NCBI RefSeq assembly: GCF_006546835.1 | Contig: NZ_VICB01000003.1 | Span: 248,001-312,000 of the forward strand | Source of the DNA: Actinomyces johnsonii | Lineage (GTDB): Bacteria; Actinomycetota; Actinomycetes; Actinomycetales; Actinomycetaceae | Reading direction: 5' to 3' | Length of the DNA stretch: 64,000 bases | Shown here: in pieces, positions 33,882-42,502 of the stretch | Layout of the letters: each line of letters opens with the position of its first letter | Numbering within the stretch: position 1 is the stretch's first letter | Translations under genes and position numbers: made by a program | The notes under the pieces: generated by a model | What the model saw: the letters and a program-made list of their open reading frames with translations, nothing else | Told to the model about the DNA's origin: nothing | The model's database searches: none

Positions 33882-36800
33882 GTGAACAGTGGAGCATCCA
33901 TCGATCCTGAGAAGCAGTTGATCTCACCGGCGTTGCGGTCGAACAATCCTGAACTAGTCACAGCTGTTGAGATCCAGCAGTGGGCAGATAGAGATCACGC
34001 CAAAACTTCATTTCCTGAACTCATGCGCCGTCTTCTCGCGCAGGCCCCGGGAATCACAAATCTTGACATTCGAGCTCACGAAGGTGTAGCTGCGCCTGGA
34101 TGGGATGGTGTTGCCTCTTCAGCTGGTAGTACATATCTACCTGTCGGAGAGTTGCGTTTTGAGTTTGGAACGAACAAAGACGTCAAACGTAAAGCTCAAA
34201 ACGACTATAGTAAACGGCTTGCGGAGTTAGGGGACAGATGTAGCAAGCTGGTTTTTGTGTTCGCGACTCCGCGAAGTTGGCCGAGTGGACAAAATTGGGT
34301 GGAAGATCGACGGTCGGAACAGAAGTTTGCCGACGTTAGAGTAATAGACGCTCAGAGGCTTGAGGGGTGGCTACAGGAAACTCCCTCTGTGCACTACTGG
34401 CTGTCAGAACAACTTGGTCGGAATCCTCGCGCAGTGCAGACTCTACAGGCTTGGTGGATCAACCTACGCCAAAACTCTATCATCCAGATTCCTCCACAAT
34501 TCCATGTTGCGCGACGTGACTCTCAATCAAAGCAACTCATCGACGCAATTCAGGATGGTCAACTGGCCGCACCGGTGTCGATCTTGTCTGTTGATTCACG
34601 GGATGTTTTGGCTTTTTTGCATGCGACACTTCAGGATTACCCAAGTTTGCTCGAGCGTACGCTGATTGTTAGCGATCGGGTGGCTTGGGATCACTTGGTG
34701 GAGTTCAAGACGTCGCTGCTGCTGATACCCAGATTCAACGACCCCGATACGGCAACTGCTCTTGCCCAAGGACACCGAGTGTTGGTGGTCATTGACGGTG
34801 AATCGCGTAGTAAAGATGCTAATACGATTGTGCTACCTAAGGTGGGGCGTCATGAATCTGCTGAAATTCTCCGTCAGGGAGGCGTTGATTTCCGTCAAGC
34901 GGAGCGTATAGCAGTGCTTGCCCGTAGAAGTATGGGTGCCTTTCTGCGCATGAACTCGAAAAATCCAGATGTACAGAATCCTGCATGGATTCGCGATGTG
35001 ACGGCGGTGTCGATCCTTGCTCCGCTGGTGTTGATCGGCGCCTGGGAGGACGGAGATGATCGGGACAAAGATCATATCGAGTCATTCTGTGGAGCTTGTA
35101 TGAGCGATATTCGCCTTCTAGTTGACTCACTTAGTGGTCAGGCTGATTCGCCATTCATTTTATCGGGATCAGTGTGGCGGTTAGCGGATCCAGTAGATGC
35201 GGCACGCCTGCTGCTGCCCAAGATTGAAACAGAAGTCATCGAAAGATGGCGATCCTTGGTGTTCGATGTTCTATTTGCAGCAGATCCACGTCTAGGTTTG
35301 GGGCTGGTGGAAAGCGTAGTTGCGGAGATTCGTGGAATACGGTCTGGGTGTTCGGACACATTGCGTAAGCATGTCGCAGAAGGACTTACTTTGACAGCTG
35401 CAACATCGGAAATGCTTGAGCCTCACGTCAGAGGTATTGTAAAGCAATTGCTTGAGATGTTATTTGCCGACAAAACTGGCGATGCTCTGATGTCTCTGGC
35501 TTCGGCGCTTCCCCTGCTAGCAGAAGCGGCGCCAAGTGAATTTTTGGCTGCAATATCAGAAGACCTGGACAAGGGGGCACCAGTTATCCAGCTACTCTTT
35601 CATGAACCTCATTTAGCTAGTTTCTTAACCGGATTCAATTCACAAGTTCATCACTTACTGTGGGCGCTGGAATGCCTTTGCTGGTCGGAGGACTATTTTG
35701 GTGCGGCTGCTATGCAAATGGCTGCCCTGGCTGCCCGCGATCTGGGTGATCGTAACCAACCTCTCGATAGTCTCCATAAGGTCACCGCAGTTTGGGCTGC
35801 GCAGAGTGTATCGAATACGAACGACAAAATTGCCGTCATTGAGCAGGTGATAGAAAAGTATCCCGAGGTCGGTTGGCGCCTGGTAATGACATTACTGAAA
35901 CCTAGTCAGTCAATTATTGTCAGCTCGATGGGGCCCAGGTTTCGTGATTGGGAACTGCCCGGCGCATGTATTAAGTACAACGAAGTTTGCCAGTTTGAGG
36001 AGTTGGTGCTTGATCTGGCAGTTAGTACAGCAGGAGTTAAATCAGAACGCTGGGTTGATCTGATCAAGTTATTGCATAGTTTGCCAAAAGCAATGCAATC
36101 GACACTTGTGCACGCAGTTTCCAAAGCCATCCTTTCCAACTGTTCGTTTTGGTGTGATGAGGATCGCTATACTGTATGGCGTGAACTGGTGGATGAAATT
36201 GCCCACCATGAAGCTCATCCTGGTGCCGGATGGGCCGCGGCTGGCTCGGATTTGAATTTCCTCCGCAATGCTTCTACGTGTCTTCTGAATCCGAGTGATC
36301 CGCGACAGTATGTGAACTTGTTCGGTTGGACTATAGACCTTCGTGTTCGTGGACTCCGGTGGAATGACGATGGATATGAGGCCGCACTTAATAGTATTCA
36401 GCTGGAAACTCTTAAGAATGTGGCAAAGGGTGGTGGATTAAGCGCGATTAGGCTGCTCTGTGTCGACGTCGAGCGTCCTGAAACTATCGGCACAATTCTT
36501 GCCAGTCTTGATCTCGTGAGCGATACCGACATTATTCGTTGGCTCGAAGAAGACAAAGCAGTCAATCTTCAATGTGCGGCTCGGGCCTATGTCCATACCA
36601 AGGCAAGGTATCAAGGGGTGTCATGGCTTGAGGAAGTTGTGGCTAGTGCCAGACTTGGAGTTGACGGACGTTTGGCCCTAGCCGCTTCGATTCCAACTGA
36701 GGAAAGATTCTGGAACTGGATTGAAAAATATGACGACGCATTTGTCATGGCATACTGGAGTAATGTAAACTGTCACGAAATCCCTGAAGCTCAATGTGTC

Positions 36801-37676
36801 GAGGCCATTAGTCTCCTTTTAGTACACGAACGCCCCTGGCGCGCATTTGATGTCCTGTTCCGGTTGAAGTGCGGAGGTGAACTTTCGGTGGACTCTGTGA
36901 CGGTGATCAACGTACTTAGTGCATGCTTGGCCGTGCAGGAGAATTTTGATCGATCGCATTATGGCTACGTTGTTTCAGAACTTCTTAAGTGGCTTGAAGT
37001 CGTGGCTCCAAAAGATCTGCTTCTGCCTTGGCTGGAGTTTTGTTATTTTGATTTCATTGGAGGAGATCACGACCCTTCCTTTGCATTATATAGTTTGCTT
37101 GGAAATGTGCCTGAAGAATTTGTATCTCTCGTTAGATTGATCTATCGCGGGCAGCATCAACTAGGAAAGGCGCGAACCGAAGGAGATGTGATGCTTGCAC
37201 AACTGGCTCACAGTGTTCTCTTCCATTGGGGGATTCTGCCTGGCCTTCGTGAGTGTGGGGAGATTGATGGAGACCATCTGAGGTGTTGGGTATCGAAATG
37301 TCGTACGCTGTTTGATGAACGCGGTGACGTAGAAATGGGGGACAGGGAGATTGGCAAGGTGCTGGCGTCGAGCCCGGATGGGCAGGACGGAATATGGCCT
37401 GCCGAAGAGGTGAGGGTTATCATCGAGTCTTTGAAGAATGAAGGTGTTGAGGCCGGCTTGGCGACCGGTCGCTATAACCGACAGGGTGTTTCTGTTCGTC
37501 CCGTTTATGATGGTGGAGGTTTTGAACGACTTCAGGCGCAGGAGTTCCGTAGCGCCGCTAGAAAACTTGCTGTTAGGTGGCCTCGAACCTCAATGATTTT
37601 GCGGCAGATGGCTGACGGTTATGAGCAGGAAGCTAATCATCTTGACAAATGGGATGAGCAACTTGCGGATGAATAA
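33882..37676 (+). CDS. 1264-residue low-GC protein: nuclease-like N-terminus plus long helical region, candidate defence effector
   Basis: The gene starts at a GTG (MNSGASIDPEKQL). Residues about 60-110 resemble a PD-(D/E)XK-type nuclease core: APGWDGVASSAGSTYLP, then ELRFEFGTNKD, then KRKAQNDYSKRLAEL, followed by FVFATPRSWPSG and a VIDAQRLEGWLQETP block. Residues about 225-375 look like a degraded NTPase fold (ILSVDSRDVLAFLHATL, LLLIPRFNDPDTAT, VLVVIDGES) without any Walker A GxxxxGK(S/T). The remaining 850 or so residues are Leu/Trp/Ala-rich and appear all-helical, like HEAT/TPR sensor regions of large antiviral proteins. GC is near half by eye, far below its neighbours. It is inserted between the large helicase and the methyltransferase on the opposite strand. 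No named family recognised. Confidence 0.75.
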   Translation: MNSGASIDPEKQLISPALRSNNPELVTAVEIQQWADRDHAKTSFPELMRRLLAQAPGITNLDIRAHEGVAAPGWDGVASSAGSTYLPVGELRFEFGTNKDVKRKAQNDYSKRLAELGDRCSKLVFVFATPRSWPSGQNWVEDRRSEQKFADVRVIDAQRLEGWLQETPSVHYWLSEQLGRNPRAVQTLQAWWINLRQNSIIQIPPQFHVARRDSQSKQLIDAIQDGQLAAPVSILSVDSRDVLAFLHATLQDYPSLLERTLIVSDRVAWDHLVEFKTSLLLIPRFNDPDTATALAQGHRVLVVIDGESRSKDANTIVLPKVGRHESAEILRQGGVDFRQAERIAVLARRSMGAFLRMNSKNPDVQNPAWIRDVTAVSILAPLVLIGAWEDGDDRDKDHIESFCGACMSDIRLLVDSLSGQADSPFILSGSVWRLADPVDAARLLLPKIETEVIERWRSLVFDVLFAADPRLGLGLVESVVAEIRGIRSGCSDTLRKHVAEGLTLTAATSEMLEPHVRGIVKQLLEMLFADKTGDALMSLASALPLLAEAAPSEFLAAISEDLDKGAPVIQLLFHEPHLASFLTGFNSQVHHLLWALECLCWSEDYFGAAAMQMAALAARDLGDRNQPLDSLHKVTAVWAAQSVSNTNDKIAVIEQVIEKYPEVGWRLVMTLLKPSQSIIVSSMGPRFRDWELPGACIKYNEVCQFEELVLDLAVSTAGVKSERWVDLIKLLHSLPKAMQSTLVHAVSKAILSNCSFWCDEDRYTVWRELVDEIAHHEAHPGAGWAAAGSDLNFLRNASTCLLNPSDPRQYVNLFGWTIDLRVRGLRWNDDGYEAALNSIQLETLKNVAKGGGLSAIRLLCVDVERPETIGTILASLDLVSDTDIIRWLEEDKAVNLQCAARAYVHTKARYQGVSWLEEVVASARLGVDGRLALAASIPTEERFWNWIEKYDDAFVMAYWSNVNCHEIPEAQCVEAISLLLVHERPWRAFDVLFRLKCGGELSVDSVTVINVLSACLAVQENFDRSHYGYVVSELLKWLEVVAPKDLLLPWLEFCYFDFIGGDHDPSFALYSLLGNVPEEFVSLVRLIYRGQHQLGKARTEGDVMLAQLAHSVLFHWGILPGLRECGEIDGDHLRCWVSKCRTLFDERGDVEMGDREIGKVLASSPDGQDGIWPAEEVRVIIESLKNEGVEAGLATGRYNRQGVSVRPVYDGGGFERLQAQEFRSAARKLAVRWPRTSMILRQMADGYEQEANHLDKWDEQLADE

Positions 37677-37729
37677 TACTCGACCCGGAGGTGTGTCTCG
37701 AAATTATGTAGAGCGCGTTCAGTGGGGAG

Positions 37730-40700
37730 TTAGTCCTTTGGGGGTTGAGGATTTGTGTCGGGGGTGGAGCCGGTTAGGCCGAATTCTTGGAGCGAGCGAT
37801 GGATGCGGCGGAAGTCGGATTCGCGGTCGCGGATGCGGAAGGGGAGGTCGTAGACGTAGGAGACGCCGGAGCCTGGGTGGGTGTGAGTACGCTCAGAGAG
37901 GGGTATGTCCTCATTGGAGGTGGGGCGCTGGCGCTTCTCCCAAGCCTGGCGGACCGGAGTCGGCAACTGGCGGCCATTTGCGTCATAGACGTAAGCCCCC
38001 TGGCCGCGGCCATGGTCATAGTCGTAGAGAACCGCGAACTGAGTGCGGTAGATCGTGCACAGGTCCTCGATCGGCACCCCCAGCATCATTGCCACCATGA
38101 CGTCGATCTCCGCCTGAGCATTGCGACGATCCTCCGCCCGACGCAAAGGTGTGTCCGCCGTCCACTCCGGACCAATCGGACGCTCATCATAACGTTCCAG
38201 AATCGGGGCATCAGTCAAGAAGGTTTCATCCCAACACTCGGTCCATAGGTTTGCATAGGCGTCGGAAAGACAATTCAGGCGAAGTGTGCGGAGAATGATC
38301 CTCGCGAGGAATGGGTGTGAATCTGTAATTGTGGGCAGTCGGCAGAAATCTGAGAAATATATGCCTGACTTGGGTAGAGATCTCAGTGAAAAATCAGTCA
38401 GAAGTGACGATAGGCCTGCTTGAGCAGCCACAAGAAATCGAGGCGTGATTGTCGGTGATCCGGAGGAAAAGACGCCATTGGGGTGTGCCGTTCCGGGTGG
38501 AATCATGGCCGAAATTAGGGTGCGCTCTCCAGTGTTTGCTGCCATGGCGCGCCAGGCGATGCGATAGTGGTCGCGGGCGGAGGAATCACCCCAATGGGTG
38601 TAGAGCTGGTCGTAGGTGGCAGAATCTCCAGCAGGTTTGTACTGGGTGATGGGCTGAGCACTTACCGGAAGAGTCTCCAGATCGGTGGAGGTCCAGTCCT
38701 TGTTGCTGCGCATCGTTTCGTTCGGCTGTTTATACAGCGGTGTCGAGACATGAAGGTGAGGGCCTTGGAGGATGGCATTGTCCCAGGATGCTGGTCCCCA
38801 TGATTTTTCGAAGCGCCCCTTCTCGAAGTCCGACGTTTCGTGCCATCCGGATGAGAATTGGAGGTTGAGAGTGCTGATGCGTGGTTGGGTGGCCAACGTC
38901 GCCAGCGTTCGTGATGCGGCTGAGTTCACGGTGGAGACCATGGGGGCTGAACGCCAGTCGGCAGATTCCGTCACCGACTGCCAGACTTTTAGTGTTGATT
39001 CATCGATGGATTCGATGCGGGCTGCATGTGGTCGCAAGTCCCATGTGCCGGTGTGCGGGTCCTTGAATCCGGGTTCTTCCCCGCTGCCGTCGTGCATGAG
39101 GGAGCGCTGCACCGTCTCGGGGTGGTAGAGCGAGGCGGCATGACGGAACGATGGCAATTGTTCTGAGCCATAGACATGGATACCATACGCGTTGAGGTGA
39201 TGGACATCGAAGAGTCGAAGTTCATTGATGAACTGCCAGTGTCGGCGCAGGTGCCGGTAGGCGGAAGCGCGCAGATCTGGAGTTTTGGCGTCAGTAAAGT
39301 GAGTCTCCATGTGAATGAGTGACGAGATGCCGTGCTCACTCTGGTGTTCCCACACCTGACACATGAAGGCCCGGTAGAGATCCGGTTGGCCGCTGAGCAG
39401 CGGATAGACGGTCGGGTCGCTCAGGAGCTCAGAGAGGACAATGACTTCGGCCGTCCCGTCAAGGACTGTACCCAGGACTCCGGGGCGCGCCAGGGTCAGC
39501 GGCATGCGCTCCTTCTTGACCGCGACGGAGGGTTTGTGGCTTAGCGACCACCATGGGTCACCGTCGGAGAGCAGGCTGTTGAGGTCAACAGTCGGCCTCA
39601 CCCACGGCGGGTTTCCCACCTGGAGGTCGAAGCCTCCGCGGGCGAAGACGGTGGCGAAGTCCAGTTCCCAGTGGAAGAAGCCCTGCGCCTTGGCCACGTC
39701 CCGCACTACTTCTAGCCACGGGTGCTCGTCGATGACCGCTTCCATCTCGCGAGCGCTGGCGAACTGGAAATCCCATTTCTCGGTCCTATCCAGGTCCTCC
39801 CACGTGGTCGCCTCCGCCAACGTCGGCTCGTTGGTCGCAGAGTTTTGACCGCCGTAGCCGAGAATCGCTTCCAACGCCTTTAACCACTCATCCAGGCTCG
39901 GCGGTGTCACATCCGTGGTCAGTGGCCAGTACCACAGCGCGCACCACGCATCCATCACCAGCCGCAGTCGTCGGTACGCCGAACCTGGCGCTCCCAGGTA
40001 AGCCTCAATGTCCTCACGGGACACCGTTGAACCGGCGTCGTCCTGCGCATCGCGGCCCCACAGGTCGATTCGGCGTGAGGCCTCCGCCTCCGCCACCCGT
40101 AGGCGCCGCAAGGTCATCTCCCACAGCACCTCCACGCGCCGGGCGAGGGCCGTCAGCCGCTTGGTCTGGGTCTTATTCGGTGCCTTCGTGATCTCCCTGC
40201 GCCAGGTCTTGAGAGCCTTGAGCTTCTCGGCATCAACCAGGTCCCGCACCTGCTTGGGGACCTCCACCGCGCTGCCCCAGCCCTTGGCCGGCAGCAGGAA
40301 GTGATGGATCTTCTCGGAGACGTCGAGCGCCCCGCCCATACGGTGCCGGGAGCCCGCGGCGTCGTCGAGCACGGCCGCCACCTGGCTCAGTGGCTCGGCC
40401 TCCGGGACGGCCGTTAACCAGGCCCGCTTCTTCAACTTGGACTCGGGGTACAGCGCCCGGCGCGCCCCCACCAGCGAGTTGCCTCTGCGCAGCCGCAGCC
40501 CGAACCACGGGGCCAACAGCCCCTCCACCATCGTGTCCAGCCACAGGGACACCTCCGCCAGCTCCACCGCCGTCGCATTGAGGTCCACCCCGTAGACCTG
40601 GTGCAGGGCGAGATACGCCTTCACCTTCGCCAGCTCCTTGGGCCGCTCCTCGGGGTCCACGCGCCGGCTCAGCTCGCGCTCGCGCCGCGAGAGGTACTGC

Positions 40701-42502
40701 TCCGCCAACTGGCGCACCGCCTCAATCGCGAAGGCCCCCGACCCCAGCGCCGGCTCACACACCGTCAGGTGCAGGATCTCCTCCGCGCTCGTGACGCGGC
40801 CGTCCTGGTCCAGCAGCTCGGCCAGCGCCTGCTGCACCGTGAAGCGCGTCAGCACCTCCGGGGTGTAGAAGGAGGCCGAGCGCTGCCGGTCCCGGCCGGA
40901 AAGCCGATAGACGAACTCGCCCTTCTCATAGGTGACGTTACGGGGCTCGCCCGTCACCTCATCCTCCCTCGTCACGAAGTCCTTGCTGTCCAGGCCCTTC
41001 ATGACGTCCTCGGGCACCACCCACGAGCCCTTCGAGGCATCACCGCCCGGCGCCACCTCCCACAGGCGCTCGGCGGCGAAGGACCCCGAGTAGCTCATGA
41101 GACCCTCGTAGACGGCGCCCAGCTGGTTGATGCTCAGCTCCGCGTAGGAGACGAATCCTCGCTCGCTCCGAGTATTCTCCTTGGTCAGCAGCAGGCGCCT
41201 GAGCACTTGCAGCAGAGCCGCGTTGCCCAAGCCCACCTCGTCGATGAGGCCGATCGTCTCAGGCAGGAAGAGGTCGGCGCGCATCGACCGGAAGACCAGG
41301 CCATCGAACTCGGCCTCGTCCTGAGTGGATACATGCTCGTTGTGGCCCTCATCTACCAGGTGGAACAGCCGGTTCAGGGACTCGTAGATGTGCGTCCCCG
41401 CCCGGGAGGACTCCTCATGCAGCTCCGTGAGCGCCAGGTCACGCAGACGATCTAGCCCGTAGCCGGCGTCGTACTCGGTCGTGCCCACCGGCAGGATCTC
41501 CAGCTCCGGGCTCGCCTCCGCGTACAGCAGGAAGATGATCCGGTAGATGTAGCGCAACGACTGGGAGGCCAACTCCTGCGCCCGCTCCTGGGCCAGCGGC
41601 TCCAAGCCCCGGGCGGCACGACGGCGCACCACCTCATTGGCGATGGTCTCGATCGACGAGCGCACGCCCTCGCGCAGGTCCTTCGAGACCGCCGCCGTGT
41701 GGGCCGCCGAGTCCTCCAGGGTGGCCGTCCACCATGTCTCGCCCTCCGCCGTCGGCACCAGGGAGCGGGCGTCCAGGCAGGTCAGGGCCCGCTCCACCTC
41801 GCCGCCGCGCGTGGCCTCATGGCGCTCGACGACGAGCTGCACGTTGACCGCCAGCCAACGGCCCTCCGGCCAGCGTTCCCGCTCCGCCACCAGCGCCCAC
41901 TGGCCGGCCAGCACCAGGGCGAAGGCCGGGCCGTGCTCATCGGTCAGGAGCATCGACAGGGCCCGGGAGACGGACTCGACCGGTTCGACCCCCTCCAGCG
42001 CCGGGGCACCGGCATCCGCCAAATCCACCGGCTCCCACGCCTCGGCGAGCGTGGGGGCGTCCTTGACCAGCAGGTCCTCCACCGCCGTCACCGGGCGAGC
42101 GCGCAGTAGCGCCAGCGGCGCCGGGCCCTCGTCGCCGACCGGTCTCACCAGGGTCACCGGGCCGCGCTCGGTCAGGCGGTACTCCGCTGAGGAGAAGCCC
42201 AGGATCTCGCGTATGAGCGCATCGAGCTGTTCGGCCGCCTCCAGGGCGGCGCCGGTCAGGGAGTCCGCGTCGTCGGCGGGCAGGGCCGCCAGCAGCTCTT
42301 CCAGGTGGGAGCGCTCGGAGCGGAACCGGGAGCGGGGCGTCGGCATCGGAGCGGCGTTGGGATCTGCCGGCTTCTCCAGGGCCTCCCACTCCTTACGACG
42401 CTCCAGCACCCGCGCCAGGAAGGACTCCTTGACGGCGTCCGTGGTGAAGTAGTGCTCGCTGATCCAGTCCTCGCCCACGACCAGCGCGTCCGATGCCGCC
42501 AT
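37730..42502 (-). CDS. Eco57I-type N6-adenine DNA methyltransferase, DISARM DrmMI-like
   Basis: 1590 residues. The N-terminal 480 residues have no recognised nuclease motif. The methyltransferase core has FYTPEVLTRFTVQQAL, SAM motif I CEPALGSGAFAIEAV (about residue 586), VYGVDLNATAVELAEVSLWL and catalytic motif IV VGNPPWVRP (about 964). The C-terminal 600 residues should hold target recognition. The part encoded by about 38200-39500 is visibly lower in GC than the rest. Family enzymes methylate adenine to mark self DNA. The ATG overlaps the stop of the SNF2 helicase gene (ATGA), so the two form an operon; SNF2 helicase plus Eco57I-type methylase is the class 1 DISARM pairing (drmD-drmMI). It is convergent with the low-GC gene, 53 bp away. 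Confidence 0.88.
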   Translation of the reverse strand: MAASDALVVGEDWISEHYFTTDAVKESFLARVLERRKEWEALEKPADPNAAPMPTPRSRFRSERSHLEELLAALPADDADSLTGAALEAAEQLDALIREILGFSSAEYRLTERGPVTLVRPVGDEGPAPLALLRARPVTAVEDLLVKDAPTLAEAWEPVDLADAGAPALEGVEPVESVSRALSMLLTDEHGPAFALVLAGQWALVAERERWPEGRWLAVNVQLVVERHEATRGGEVERALTCLDARSLVPTAEGETWWTATLEDSAAHTAAVSKDLREGVRSSIETIANEVVRRRAARGLEPLAQERAQELASQSLRYIYRIIFLLYAEASPELEILPVGTTEYDAGYGLDRLRDLALTELHEESSRAGTHIYESLNRLFHLVDEGHNEHVSTQDEAEFDGLVFRSMRADLFLPETIGLIDEVGLGNAALLQVLRRLLLTKENTRSERGFVSYAELSINQLGAVYEGLMSYSGSFAAERLWEVAPGGDASKGSWVVPEDVMKGLDSKDFVTREDEVTGEPRNVTYEKGEFVYRLSGRDRQRSASFYTPEVLTRFTVQQALAELLDQDGRVTSAEEILHLTVCEPALGSGAFAIEAVRQLAEQYLSRRERELSRRVDPEERPKELAKVKAYLALHQVYGVDLNATAVELAEVSLWLDTMVEGLLAPWFGLRLRRGNSLVGARRALYPESKLKKRAWLTAVPEAEPLSQVAAVLDDAAGSRHRMGGALDVSEKIHHFLLPAKGWGSAVEVPKQVRDLVDAEKLKALKTWRREITKAPNKTQTKRLTALARRVEVLWEMTLRRLRVAEAEASRRIDLWGRDAQDDAGSTVSREDIEAYLGAPGSAYRRLRLVMDAWCALWYWPLTTDVTPPSLDEWLKALEAILGYGGQNSATNEPTLAEATTWEDLDRTEKWDFQFASAREMEAVIDEHPWLEVVRDVAKAQGFFHWELDFATVFARGGFDLQVGNPPWVRPTVDLNSLLSDGDPWWSLSHKPSVAVKKERMPLTLARPGVLGTVLDGTAEVIVLSELLSDPTVYPLLSGQPDLYRAFMCQVWEHQSEHGISSLIHMETHFTDAKTPDLRASAYRHLRRHWQFINELRLFDVHHLNAYGIHVYGSEQLPSFRHAASLYHPETVQRSLMHDGSGEEPGFKDPHTGTWDLRPHAARIESIDESTLKVWQSVTESADWRSAPMVSTVNSAASRTLATLATQPRISTLNLQFSSGWHETSDFEKGRFEKSWGPASWDNAILQGPHLHVSTPLYKQPNETMRSNKDWTSTDLETLPVSAQPITQYKPAGDSATYDQLYTHWGDSSARDHYRIAWRAMAANTGERTLISAMIPPGTAHPNGVFSSGSPTITPRFLVAAQAGLSSLLTDFSLRSLPKSGIYFSDFCRLPTITDSHPFLARIILRTLRLNCLSDAYANLWTECWDETFLTDAPILERYDERPIGPEWTADTPLRRAEDRRNAQAEIDVMVAMMLGVPIEDLCTIYRTQFAVLYDYDHGRGQGAYVYDANGRQLPTPVRQAWEKRQRPTSNEDIPLSERTHTHPGSGVSYVYDLPFRIRDRESDFRRIHRSLQEFGLTGSTPDTNPQPPKD

